Below, piece by piece: positions 1 through 6,922 of a DNA stretch of 10,569 bases. The position numbers were made by a program, and so were the translations under genes. This stretch comes from CAZHWR01 sp964536085 (GTDB lineage: Bacteria > Bacillota > Clostridia > Oscillospirales > Ruminococcaceae). The stretch lies in the NCBI GenBank assembly GCA_964536085.1, contig CAZHWR010000055.1, positions 1 through 10,569 of the forward strand, in the 5' to 3' direction. The notes beneath the pieces were generated by a model that saw nothing but the letters and a program-made list of their open reading frames with translations, was not told the origin of the DNA and searched no databases. Every line of letters begins with the position of its first letter. The first letter of the stretch is position 1.

Positions 1-386
1 ACTCCACAGGCGCGGCTAAGGCAATAGGCCTTGTTATTCCCGAACTCAACGGCAAGCTCATCGGTTCAGCTCAGAGAGTTCCTGTCCCCACCGGATCGAC
101 AACTATCCTCACCGCTGTAGTAAAGGGTAAGGACGTTACTGTTGAGGCTATCAATGCAGCAATGAAAGCCGCTGCTTCCGAGTCTTACGGATACAACGAG
201 GATCCCATCGTTTCTTCCGACGTTATCGGAATGAGATACGGCTCTTTGTTTGACGCTACTCAGACTATGGTCACACCTATCGGCGATGATCTTTATGAGG
301 TTCAGGTTGTTTCCTGGTACGACAATGAAAACTCTTATACAAGCCAGATGGTAAGAACCATTAAATATTTTGCAGAGCTTGGCTAA
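1..386 (+). CDS. gap: Glyceraldehyde-3-phosphate dehydrogenase, C-terminal part (5' truncated by window edge)
   Basis: This is the last 127 residues of phosphorylating GAPDH, the cytoplasmic glycolytic enzyme that oxidises glyceraldehyde-3-phosphate to 1,3-bisphosphoglycerate with NAD+. The frame enters at base 3 and stops at TAA 384-386. Visible family landmarks are STGAAKAIGLVIPELNGKL, then GSAQRVPVPTGS (the Arg lies in the substrate phosphate-binding segment), and the near-terminal VSWYDNENSY followed by the final helix MVRTIKYFAEL. The catalytic Cys and the NAD-binding Rossmann half lie upstream of the window. The segment VPVPTGSTTIL differs from the VPTPNVSVVDL form of the common bacterial enzyme. 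I recall this variant from clostridial GAPDHs, which is knowledge rather than something the sequence proves. Codon use is biased towards C-ending codons (ctc, atc, gac), as expected for a highly expressed gene. It is followed 24 bp later by a strong terminator, so the transcript probably ends there. Confidence 0.96.
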   Translation, partial: STGAAKAIGLVIPELNGKLIGSAQRVPVPTGSTTILTAVVKGKDVTVEAINAAMKAAASESYGYNEDPIVSSDVIGMRYGSLFDATQTMVTPIGDDLYEVQVVSWYDNENSYTSQMVRTIKYFAELG

Positions 387-410
387 TAGCGAATAGTTTT
401 CTGATATTTG

Positions 411-446
411 AACAAAGGCGGTGCAGCATGCACCGCCTTTGTTATT
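411..446 (+). terminator. Intrinsic terminator of gap
   Basis: The arms 411-425 (AACAAAGGCGGTGCA) and 429-443 are perfectly complementary over 15 bp, leaving a 3-nt loop (or 14 bp with a 5-nt loop). The descending arm ends in TTTGTT and continues TATTGT, so the U-rich tail is partly inside the stem. The stem lies 24 bp after the gap stop codon, as expected for a Rho-independent terminator. A perfect stem can also act on the opposite strand, where the ascending arm's AACAAA reads as TTTGTT, so it may back up the end of the convergent hyd transcript. Confidence 0.85.
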
Positions 447-508
447 GTGCTTCACCATAATAACTGCTGTTTGCCGTGCGGACAGTAAAAAACTGCAGCT
501 AAAATGAA

Positions 509-574
509 AGAAACATCCTTTCTGTTATATCGGCGACGTTCAAAACGCCGAATAAAAACAGAAAGGATGTTTCT
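509..574. repeat. Long hairpin (18-bp perfect inverted repeat with inner stem)
   Basis: The arms 509-526 (AGAAACATCCTTTCTGTT) and 557-574 are exact reverse complements. Inside them a second stem pairs TCGGCG (530-535) with CGCCGA (546-551) around a 10-nt loop, so nearly the whole 66-nt element folds on itself. It sits in the convergent space between gap and hydG. On the minus strand it is followed by T-rich sequence (TTCATTTTAGCTGCAGTTTTTT), so it could terminate the hyd transcript. However, the stem is much longer than a normal terminator and gap already has its own. The alternative is a small palindromic mobile or REP-like element. No flanking target-site duplication is evident. Confidence 0.7.
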
Positions 575-646
575 ACAGTAATCATTTTGGGAAATATCAA
601 TTTTATATTCTGATACTCGCATGTTTTTGCTTAAGCCGGTGTCATA

Positions 647-2065
647 TTAAAATCTGAAATCGCGCTGACCGTTTTCAATTTTCACAAGCCGTTCGGCAAC
701 TATGCCTCTGATCTTGTCGTTCGGGATATTATCCATTTCTTTTTCAATAAGCTGTTCACCGACGGCGCGGGTTTTGTCTGACGCATAGTCGATAAGGTAT
801 TCTTTCAGTGTCATAAGCGCGTTGGGATGGCAGCAGTTTTGAATCTGACCGCTTTTGCAAAGACTCATAAATCTGTCGCCTGTGCGGCCTTCGCGATAGC
901 ATGCGGTGCAAAACGACGGTATATATCCGAAATCCATAAGCCATCGTACGACCTCATCGAGCGTGCGCTTGTCGGAAACATCGAACTGTTCGGAGTTTTC
1001 CTCTTCAGGCTCCTCTTCGCAGTATCCTCCTACGCTGGTTTTTGACGCGCCGCTTATCTGCGAAACGCCCAGCTTAATGACTTTTTCGCGCACCTCTTTG
1101 CTTTCGCGCGTCGAGATAATCATTCCTGTGTACGGGACGGAGATTCTTATGCATGCGCAGATTTTTGCAAATATATCGTCGCTGATTGAGTTGTCAAAAA
1201 CGTCAGGATCAATGTCATCAGCGTGCTTTATACGCGGGACGCTTATTGTGTGCGGGCCGACGCCGTGAACAGCTTCAAGATGCTCTGCGTGCATTAAAAG
1301 CGCGGCAAATTCGTATTTGTAAAGCTCAAGACCGAACAAAACGCCCAGACCGACGTCGTCTATTCCGCCCTGCATAGCCCTGTCCATAGCCTCGGTGTGA
1401 TAGGCGTAGTTGTGTTTGGGACCTGTGGGGTGAAGCTGTTCATAACTTTCTTTATGATAGGTTTCCTGAAACAGTATGTATGTTCCTATGCCTGCGTCTT
1501 TGAGCTTTTTGTAGTTTTCCACGGTGGTCGCGGCGATGTTGACGTTAACACGGCGTATCGCCCCGTTTTTATGTTTTATACTGTAGATGGTCTTTATAGA
1601 TTCAAGAATGTATTCTATCGGGTTCATCTGCGGATCTTCGCCCGCTTCGATTGCAAGGCGCTTGTGACCCATGTCCTGAAGTGCCGTGACCTCGCGGACT
1701 ATCTCCTCCTGCGTCAGTTTTTTGCGCGCAATATGAGTGTTCTTTTTGTGATAAGGACAGTAAACGCAGCCGTTGACGCAGTAGTTTGAAAGATAAAGCG
1801 GGGCAAACATTACGATTCGATTGCCGTAAAAGTCTTTTTTTATCTGTTCGGCGAGCAAATAAATCTCGTTTATTTTATCCTGATTTTCGCAGGCGAGCAA
1901 AACTGACGCTTCGCGGTGATCAAGCCCCTTTCTGAGCTTTGCCTTTTCGATTATAGAATCGATAAGCTCTAAATTGTCCTTGTTTTTTTCCGCGTATTCA
2001 AGTGTTGCGCGGACTTCCTCATCGTCAATAAATTCTTCAGCTTTTAGAGAATTCTTGTTATACAT
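647..2065 (-). CDS. hydG: [FeFe]-hydrogenase H-cluster maturase HydG (radical SAM tyrosine lyase)
   Basis: HydG cleaves tyrosine with S-adenosylmethionine, releasing p-cresol and making the Fe-CO-CN unit used to build the [FeFe]-hydrogenase H-cluster with HydE and HydF. Counting from the ATG at 2065 the protein has 472 residues. The radical-SAM cluster motif CVNGCVYC gives Cys96, Cys100 and Cys103. The C-terminal CTAC...NCCHPNA gives Cys386, Cys389 and Cys412 (CX2CX22C), the auxiliary-cluster signature that separates HydG from thiazole synthase ThiH. These positions match what I recall for Clostridium acetobutylicum HydG. An in-frame GTG at 2074 lies only 2 nt from the AAAGGAAA ribosome binding site, whereas the ATG at 2065 is 11 nt away, so I chose the ATG. 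It lies 60 bp behind the TM1266-type gene on the same strand, so the two are probably cotranscribed. No hydE, hydF or hydrogenase structural gene is in the window. Confidence 0.96.
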   Translation of the reverse strand: MYNKNSLKAEEFIDDEEVRATLEYAEKNKDNLELIDSIIEKAKLRKGLDHREASVLLACENQDKINEIYLLAEQIKKDFYGNRIVMFAPLYLSNYCVNGCVYCPYHKKNTHIARKKLTQEEIVREVTALQDMGHKRLAIEAGEDPQMNPIEYILESIKTIYSIKHKNGAIRRVNVNIAATTVENYKKLKDAGIGTYILFQETYHKESYEQLHPTGPKHNYAYHTEAMDRAMQGGIDDVGLGVLFGLELYKYEFAALLMHAEHLEAVHGVGPHTISVPRIKHADDIDPDVFDNSISDDIFAKICACIRISVPYTGMIISTRESKEVREKVIKLGVSQISGASKTSVGGYCEEEPEEENSEQFDVSDKRTLDEVVRWLMDFGYIPSFCTACYREGRTGDRFMSLCKSGQIQNCCHPNALMTLKEYLIDYASDKTRAVGEQLIEKEMDNIPNDKIRGIVAERLVKIENGQRDFRF

Positions 2066-2125
2066 ATATATCACTTTCCTTTCAGATTTGCTTTTAGTAA
2101 AAATCAGGTAAAAACGGCTTTTATT

Positions 2126-2380
2126 TTATTCCTTTTGCTCTTTTGAATACATTGTTTTAACGCTCGCGCCCTCTATCATTCCGAGTTTTCCCGATATTGA
2201 GCTTGTAACGCTGGGGGGAGCGTCTATCACGACGGTTATAACGTTGAGCCCGCGTTTTTGATAGGGAATACCCATTCGCCCTATGATGTACTGAGCGCTG
2301 TCGTGAAGAATATTGTTGAGTTTTTTCGAGGCCTCATGATTTTCGAGTATTATAGATATGACCGCTAAACGATTGTCCAT
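2126..2380 (-). CDS. TM1266-type iron-only hydrogenase system putative regulator (ACT-like domain)
   Basis: This 84-residue protein starts MDNRLAVISIILENHEAS and continues with LNNILHDSAQYIIGRMGIPY, GLNVITVVIDAPP and ISGKLGMIEGASVKTMYS. The alternating strand-helix pattern and these blocks match the small ACT-like family named after Thermotoga TM1266, which is habitually encoded next to [FeFe]-hydrogenase maturation genes. The family is called a putative regulator; its ligand and target are not known to me. The start is fixed by the ribosome binding site AAAGGAG (minus strand, about 2390-2396), 9 nt before the ATG. The frame stays open further upstream to 2485, but that stretch lies in the 5' leader and includes the terminator-like hairpin. 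hydG follows 60 bp downstream on the same strand. Confidence 0.9.
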   Translation of the reverse strand: MDNRLAVISIILENHEASKKLNNILHDSAQYIIGRMGIPYQKRGLNVITVVIDAPPSVTSSISGKLGMIEGASVKTMYSKEQKE

Positions 2381-2399
2381 TTTAAGTCGCTCCTTTCGG

Positions 2400-2434
2400 A
2401 AAATAAAAATACGCCGCGCGGATTCCGCGGGCGT
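2400..2434 (-). terminator. Terminator-like hairpin in the hyd leader (attenuator candidate)
   Basis: Read on the minus strand, ACGCC-CGCGG (2434 to 2425) pairs with CCGCG-C-GGCGT (2421 to 2411). This gives a 10-bp, almost all-GC stem with one bulged base and the triloop AAT. It is followed directly by ATTTTTATTTT (2410 to 2400). This has the form of a strong intrinsic terminator, yet it lies upstream of the first gene of its unit, with the AAAGGAG ribosome binding site starting only a few bases after the T-tract. No gene on the minus strand ends here, because sbcD is divergent. Transcriptional attenuation of the hyd unit is therefore the natural reading, by inference. Confidence 0.7.
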
Positions 2435-2601
2435 AAAAGCATACGGTATTAAAAGCAATTGCCGTGCCTCGCATATGACAGGCAAAACGCAAAGCCTTGC
2501 AGTTATGCTCTTATTCCGCAGAAAATCTTTGGAGTCAGCTGCATATCAAAAAGTTGTATCACAATCGGCAATACGGCGATGGCCGCGCCTTTTGGTCTAC
2601 C
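2435..2601 (-). other. Long 5' leader of the hyd unit; possible regulatory RNA
   Basis: The distance from the predicted start (about 2601) to the ATG at 2380 is about 220 nt, long for a bacterial mRNA. This stretch has no convincing reading frame with a ribosome binding site. Near its 5' end GCGCGG (2588 to 2583, minus strand) is complementary to CCGCGC in the descending arm of the terminator-like hairpin, which would allow a short competing antiterminator pairing. I do not recognise a known riboswitch class in it (no SAM-I, TPP, FMN, THF or cobalamin core motif). Its role is inferred only from length, position and the hairpin at its end. Confidence 0.45.
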
Positions 2602-2607
2602 ATAAAC

Positions 2608-2636
2608 ATTATATTACTTTGGCGGATATTTGTCAA
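2608..2636 (-). promoter_or_regulatory. Sigma-A promoter of the TM1266-hydG unit
   Basis: On the minus strand TTGACA (2636 to 2631) is followed after exactly 17 bp by TATAAT (2613 to 2608). Both hexamers are perfect consensus. The predicted start is near 2601. A promoter this strong followed by a terminator-like hairpin fits a gene controlled by readthrough rather than by initiation. Confidence 0.85.
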
Positions 2637-2642
2637 GCGGGC

Positions 2643-2671
2643 TTGTAGTTATCCGAATTTTTTATTATAAT
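2643..2671 (+). promoter_or_regulatory. Sigma-A promoter of sbcDC
   Basis: TTGTAG (2643-2648), a 17-bp spacer and a perfect TATAAT (2666-2671) predict a start near 2678 and a leader of about 26 nt before sbcD. Its -35 box is 6 bp from the -35 box of the divergent hyd promoter, so the two polymerase footprints overlap and the promoters may compete. Confidence 0.75.
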
Positions 2672-2703
2672 TAAACGGAAAGACGTGCGAGGTGGGTAAA
2701 CCG

Positions 2704-3864
2704 ATGAAAATTGTTCACACTGCCGATTGGCATATTGGTAAAACGGTCAACGAGTTTTCTATGCTCGACGACCAAAAATATTTTTTGGAAAAACTAAAGG
2801 AGCTAATAATAAAAATAAAAGCGGACGTGCTTATTATCGCCGGAGATTTATATGACAGAAGCGTTCCGCCGGCGCAGGCGGTGCGTGTGGTGGACGATTT
2901 CTTTTACGAGCTGACGGTCGGCTGCGGGGTTAAAATCATCTGCATCGCGGGAAATCACGATTCGCCCGAAAGGCTTTCGTTTGCAAGCAGGCTGTGCGAG
3001 CCGGGCGGACTTTACATATGCGGTAAATTGGATAAAAAAACGATAAAAAAAATAACGCTGACCGACGAATACGGAAACGTAAATTTTTATCTTTTGCCGT
3101 ATTTTGATCCGATCAATGTTCGGGTTTTGTTTGAAAACGATGATATACGCACGTTTAACGACGCTTACCGTTTTTTGACTGACGAGATAAAGCGCGGGCT
3201 TGATGAAGGCGAGCGGAATATTATTGCAGCGCACGGCAATTTCAGCTTTATATCCGAGGAAAAATCAACCGAAGCGCTTTATGAGCAGGGCGAGCAGTCG
3301 GCGGGAGGGGCGGATATAGTAAACGCCTCTGTATTCGAGCCGTTTGATTATGCGGCGCTCGGACATATTCACGCGCCGAAAAGGATAGGTAAAGACAATA
3401 TAAGATATTCAGGCTCGCTGTTAAAATACTCGGTCGATGAGGCGGCGCAGAATAAATCGGTCACTGTTGTTGAACTAAAACAAAAGGGAAATACGGACAT
3501 ATCGCTTGAAACGATTGAGCCGCTCAGGGATATAAGGGTTTTAAAGGGCAGTTTTGCGGATATTTTAAATGCGGACGATTCAAATACCGACGACTATGTG
3601 TTTGCCGAGCTTTCGGATGTGCAGCCGGTGCCTGACGCGGTTTTAAGACTGAGGGCAAAATATTCAAATATTATGGGAATAAAATATATGCACCGCGCTG
3701 ATTTTTCCGGCAGTATGATAACCGTGCGCGAGGTCGAAAGAAAAACGCCCGAGGATTTGTTCGGTGCGTTTTATAAATCAATGACGGGAACCGAATTGGA
3801 TAAAGCGCAAAAAGCGGTTGCCGCGGAGGTTTTTGAGAACGTTGCGAAGGAGCAGGACGTATGA
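2704..3864 (+). CDS. sbcD: SbcD nuclease subunit of the SbcCD DNA-repair complex
   Basis: SbcD is the Mre11-like calcineurin-fold metallo-phosphoesterase that, with SbcC, cuts hairpins and processes blocked double-strand ends, giving ATP-dependent double-strand exonuclease and endonuclease activity. The 386-residue protein shows the phosphoesterase motifs in order: ADWHIGK (Asp8, His10), AGDLYDR (Asp48), AGNHDSPER (Asn84, His85), AAHGNF (His177) and ALGHIHAPK (His221, His223). Together these form the two-metal site. The C-terminal part (about 270-386) is the less conserved region that contacts the partner. The ATG at 2704 is chosen because GAGGTGG lies 8 nt upstream and MKIVHTADWH is the usual N-terminus. 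An in-frame GTG at 2692 falls inside that ribosome binding site. It shares ATGA with sbcC. Confidence 0.96.
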   Translation: MKIVHTADWHIGKTVNEFSMLDDQKYFLEKLKELIIKIKADVLIIAGDLYDRSVPPAQAVRVVDDFFYELTVGCGVKIICIAGNHDSPERLSFASRLCEPGGLYICGKLDKKTIKKITLTDEYGNVNFYLLPYFDPINVRVLFENDDIRTFNDAYRFLTDEIKRGLDEGERNIIAAHGNFSFISEEKSTEALYEQGEQSAGGADIVNASVFEPFDYAALGHIHAPKRIGKDNIRYSGSLLKYSVDEAAQNKSVTVVELKQKGNTDISLETIEPLRDIRVLKGSFADILNADDSNTDDYVFAELSDVQPVPDAVLRLRAKYSNIMGIKYMHRADFSGSMITVREVERKTPEDLFGAFYKSMTGTELDKAQKAVAAEVFENVAKEQDV

Positions 3865-6815
3865 AACCTTTAACTCTTGAAATGAATGCGTTCGGACCGT
3901 TTTGCAAAAAGCAGCTTGTGGACTTTTCCGATTTGATGGGCAGAAATATTTTTCTGATAACAGGTCCTACAGGAGCGGGAAAAACTACCGTATTCGACGC
4001 GGTCTGTTTTGCACTGTACGGTGATACAAGCGGTGAATCCAGGCAGAACGACAGCTTGAAAAGCCAGTTTGCCGATATTAACGAAAAATCTTATGTTACC
4101 TTCAGCTTTTCGGTAAAGGGCAAAAACTACACTGTTACAAGATATCCGAAACAGCAAAAGCTCGGACGAAACGGCGATGTACGTATGGAAAATTCGTCGG
4201 TCAGACTGTTTATGGAAAACGGGGAAACTCTCACCGGCGTTTCAGCGAACAGACAGCTTGAACAGATTATCGGGCTTTCCAAGGAACAGTTTAAAAAAGT
4301 GGTCATGCTCCCGCAGGGGGAATTCAGAAGGCTTTTGGAGGATAAAAGCGACGCAAAGCAGGAAATCCTGCGGAGGATATTTTCGACCGATTTGTTCGCG
4401 GATTTTACCGAGAGCCTAAAAGAAAAAGCAAGGCTTGCGGAGCAGAAAACTCAGCAGATATCCGCGGATAACAAGGCTGTATTAAAAAGTCTTGCGCTGT
4501 CTGATGCAGACGAAGAGCTAAAGCGGATGTGCGCTCAGGAATATCCCGACGTTCAGGCGATATGCGGACTATTGGGTCAAAAACTGAAAGAGGATGAAAA
4601 ATCAGTTTTAAAGATCAAGGCGCTTGCAGACGATTGCTTTTCGGCGCTGAATAAAATCGATTTAAAATATGCATCGCAGATAAATCAAAAGTTTGAAAGG
4701 TTTGATGAACAAACCGCACTTTTCAGAACGCTTTGTTCTGAAAAGGATAATTTTTCGCAAAAACAGAAAATGCTTGACAAGCTGAAGCTGTGCGCTACAT
4801 ATAGGCAGTCGGAGCTTACAATCGAAAAGCTAAAAAAAGAAATAGACAGTCTTAGGCGCGAGATTAAAGAGAATGAGGGCGAATATAAAAAAATTTGTCT
4901 GGCTGTGAAAAAAGCGCGGTCGGAAAACGAAAAGCTGCCTGAGTATGAGAGCCGATCTGAGGAGCTTTTGAGGCAAATTGCCTCATTTGATACACAGCTT
5001 GACAGTTTGAACAGAATTGATAAAACCCGCCGGGAAATTTTAAAACTCAATTCTGAAATTTTTAAAACGCAGGAAAAAATCGTACTGCTGGACGAATGTA
5101 AAGCGGTTTGCGAGCAGATGAAGGAAGCGGATAACTTAAAAAAACAATTGGAATTGCTCGATATGCTGGATAAAAAGCTCGGTGATTTTAACGGTAAGTA
5201 TGCGGAGTTTTATTCCGCGCAGACGGCGTGCCTGCGCGGGTATGAGCGGTTTTACAGATCGGCGGCGTCGGTTTTGGCAAAGGAACTCAAAGACGGCGAG
5301 CCGTGCCCCGTATGCGGATCGCGGAGCCATCCGAGACCATGTGAGGACGACGGCGGAGAAAACGTAACAAAACAGCGGCTTTCTGAGCTTGAACGTCAGA
5401 GAGATATTTGCAGCGCCGCAATGCAAAGCGCACGCCGGGACTGCGCCGCAGTCATAGCGCAGTATAATGCTTCCGCTGAAGAAAAGCTTGACGAAGAGGG
5501 CGTTTTTTCTGATTCCGAGTCAGCGCGTATCACGGCTGACGGCCTGCGCGCACGGGCAAGCGATTTAGAACGCGCTGTTTCCGAAAAAAAAGAATTGCTT
5601 GCTAAAAGTGAGTTTTTCTGCGGAGAAATGTTAGAAACGGAATATGTTTTGCGCGAGCGGGAAAGCTGTTTGACGGCGGAAGCAGGGTTTATCGGTCAGC
5701 GTCAAAGGCTCAGTGAAAGCGTAAAAAAAGAATCCGGCGGTCAAAGCGCCCGGGAATTAAGGAGCTTTCGCGACGAAGCTTCAAAAAAGCTGGATATAAT
5801 AAAAAAAGACGCGAAGAGAATAAGGGAAGAATTTTCTTCGGTGCTTGCGGAAAAAAAGCGGCTGAGTGAGGCAATAAAGCGGCTTGAGGATTTTTGCGGT
5901 GCAAAGACGCAGGAGCTTTCCGACGAAAATTTGCGGCTTAAACAGTTTGAAGCGGAAAATGGTATCGATAAATCGGTTGTGAGCGAGCTTTCGGGAAAAA
6001 CTGATATGATACAGCCGCTTGAAAGCGAAATTGCCGGTTATACCCAAAGGGTCAAAATCTGCAAGGTATTGCTTGACAGCTTAAAAAGCGAGTTGGACGG
6101 CAAGCAGCGGTTCGATATCGACAGGTTAAAAAGAGAACAAACCGCCCTTGAAGTGCGTTATAATACCTTAAACGCCGAGTATATAGACTTGTCGTCACGG
6201 TTGAAACAAAATATATCGGCTCACAGAGAAATTTCACAGAATCTTCAAAAAGCGGGCAGTGCGCAGGAGGATACACAGCGGCTTATGTATCTTGCTTCGC
6301 TTGCAAAAGGGGACAACGAGCAGAGAATTTCGTTTGAAAGATTTGTACTGACCGCGTATTTTGAAGAAGTTATCGAAGCCGCTAATCAGAGGCTTTCAGG
6401 TCTTACAGATCAAAGATACACTCTTTTCAGAAAGCAGGAAAAAGAAAAAAACGGCAGAGGCTCCGGACTTGAACTTTCGGTGTTCGACGCTTACTCCGGA
6501 ATGCTTCGGGACGTTACCACTCTTTCAGGCGGCGAAAGCTTTAAGGCCGCCCTGAGTCTGGCTCTCGGTATGGCGGACGTTATCAGCCGTCATGTCGGCG
6601 GAGTAGAGGTCGATACCGTTTTTATCGACGAAGGCTTCGGCTCGCTGGATGAACAGTCGCTCGACAGCGCGGTTTCCTGTCTTATGGATTTGCAGACAGA
6701 CGGAAGGCTCGTCGGGATAATCTCTCATGTTGAGCTTTTAAAGGAAAAAATCGGCGCAAAGCTCGTGGTCACTCCCGCCAAAAACGGCAGCAGTTTAAAA
6801 TTTATCGTTGAATAG
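3861..6815 (+). CDS. sbcC: SbcC ATPase subunit of the SbcCD complex (Rad50-like SMC protein)
   Basis: This 984-residue protein is the ATPase and coiled-coil arm of SbcCD. The N-terminal half-ATPase contains Walker A GPTGAGKT (residues 35-42) and the Q-loop region VVMLPQGEFRRLL. Two long charged coiled coils (very roughly 170-475 and 490-780) flank a zinc hook CPVC at 482-485, used for joining two SbcC molecules. The C-terminal half-ATPase has the ABC signature LSGGES (888-893) and Walker B VDTVFIDEGFGSLDE (from 917, with Asp923 and Glu924). Its length is near the usual 1,000 or so. AAGGAG (3847-3852), inside the end of sbcD, lies 8 nt before the ATG, and the 4-base overlap with the sbcD stop implies translational coupling and a fixed partner ratio. 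No clear terminator follows the TAG, so readthrough into the lipoprotein gene is possible. Confidence 0.97.
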   Translation: MKPLTLEMNAFGPFCKKQLVDFSDLMGRNIFLITGPTGAGKTTVFDAVCFALYGDTSGESRQNDSLKSQFADINEKSYVTFSFSVKGKNYTVTRYPKQQKLGRNGDVRMENSSVRLFMENGETLTGVSANRQLEQIIGLSKEQFKKVVMLPQGEFRRLLEDKSDAKQEILRRIFSTDLFADFTESLKEKARLAEQKTQQISADNKAVLKSLALSDADEELKRMCAQEYPDVQAICGLLGQKLKEDEKSVLKIKALADDCFSALNKIDLKYASQINQKFERFDEQTALFRTLCSEKDNFSQKQKMLDKLKLCATYRQSELTIEKLKKEIDSLRREIKENEGEYKKICLAVKKARSENEKLPEYESRSEELLRQIASFDTQLDSLNRIDKTRREILKLNSEIFKTQEKIVLLDECKAVCEQMKEADNLKKQLELLDMLDKKLGDFNGKYAEFYSAQTACLRGYERFYRSAASVLAKELKDGEPCPVCGSRSHPRPCEDDGGENVTKQRLSELERQRDICSAAMQSARRDCAAVIAQYNASAEEKLDEEGVFSDSESARITADGLRARASDLERAVSEKKELLAKSEFFCGEMLETEYVLRERESCLTAEAGFIGQRQRLSESVKKESGGQSARELRSFRDEASKKLDIIKKDAKRIREEFSSVLAEKKRLSEAIKRLEDFCGAKTQELSDENLRLKQFEAENGIDKSVVSELSGKTDMIQPLESEIAGYTQRVKICKVLLDSLKSELDGKQRFDIDRLKREQTALEVRYNTLNAEYIDLSSRLKQNISAHREISQNLQKAGSAQEDTQRLMYLASLAKGDNEQRISFERFVLTAYFEEVIEAANQRLSGLTDQRYTLFRKQEKEKNGRGSGLELSVFDAYSGMLRDVTTLSGGESFKAALSLALGMADVISRHVGGVEVDTVFIDEGFGSLDEQSLDSAVSCLMDLQTDGRLVGIISHVELLKEKIGAKLVVTPAKNGSSLKFIVE

Positions 6816-6837
6816 CCGCTTTACTTGACGCGCTCTG

Positions 6838-6866
6838 TTGATTTGTTCATGTTTGTAATGTATAAT
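6838..6866 (+). promoter_or_regulatory. Promoter of the lipoprotein gene
   Basis: TTGATT (6838-6843), a 17-bp spacer and a perfect TATAAT (6861-6866) lie in the 107-bp gap after sbcC. The predicted start is near 6873, about 50 nt before the ATG. The ribosome binding site AAAGGAA (about 6907-6912) is about 10 nt upstream of the start codon. Confidence 0.65.
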
Positions 6867-6922
6867 AATAAAAACACGCGCTTTTCGGCAATTTTATGTA
6901 TATTGAAAGGAATTAATAAGAT

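Noticed and set aside
66..458. Minus-strand frame across the end of gap and its terminator
   Set aside because: Antisense shadow of the conserved GAPDH coding sequence, reading through a terminator stem.
504..581. 25-codon plus-strand frame starting ATGAAAGAAACA inside the long hairpin
   Set aside because: There is no ribosome binding site, and almost all of its codons lie in the inverted repeat, so the frame is more likely a by-product of the hairpin than a gene.
2072..2074. Upstream GTG start for hydG, adding three residues
   Set aside because: It lies only 2 nt from the ribosome binding site. The ATG at 2065 has workable spacing and gives Cys numbering that matches known HydG.
2381..2485. 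Upstream extension of the TM1266-type gene to 2485
   Set aside because: The extension crosses the terminator-like hairpin and the ribosome binding site, has no family similarity, and would make the protein longer than this family.
2477..2500. GGCAAAACGCAAAGCC, reminiscent of c-di-GMP-I riboswitch core strings (plus strand)
   Set aside because: The stem-loop that should separate the GGCAAA and GCAAAGCC parts is missing, and I find no matching second helix with its receptor. The predicted sbcDC start lies downstream of it, so it would not be in that transcript.
2358..2648. 96-codon plus-strand frame across the hyd leader
   Set aside because: It crosses the hyd promoter and leader antisense, has no ribosome binding site and resembles no family.
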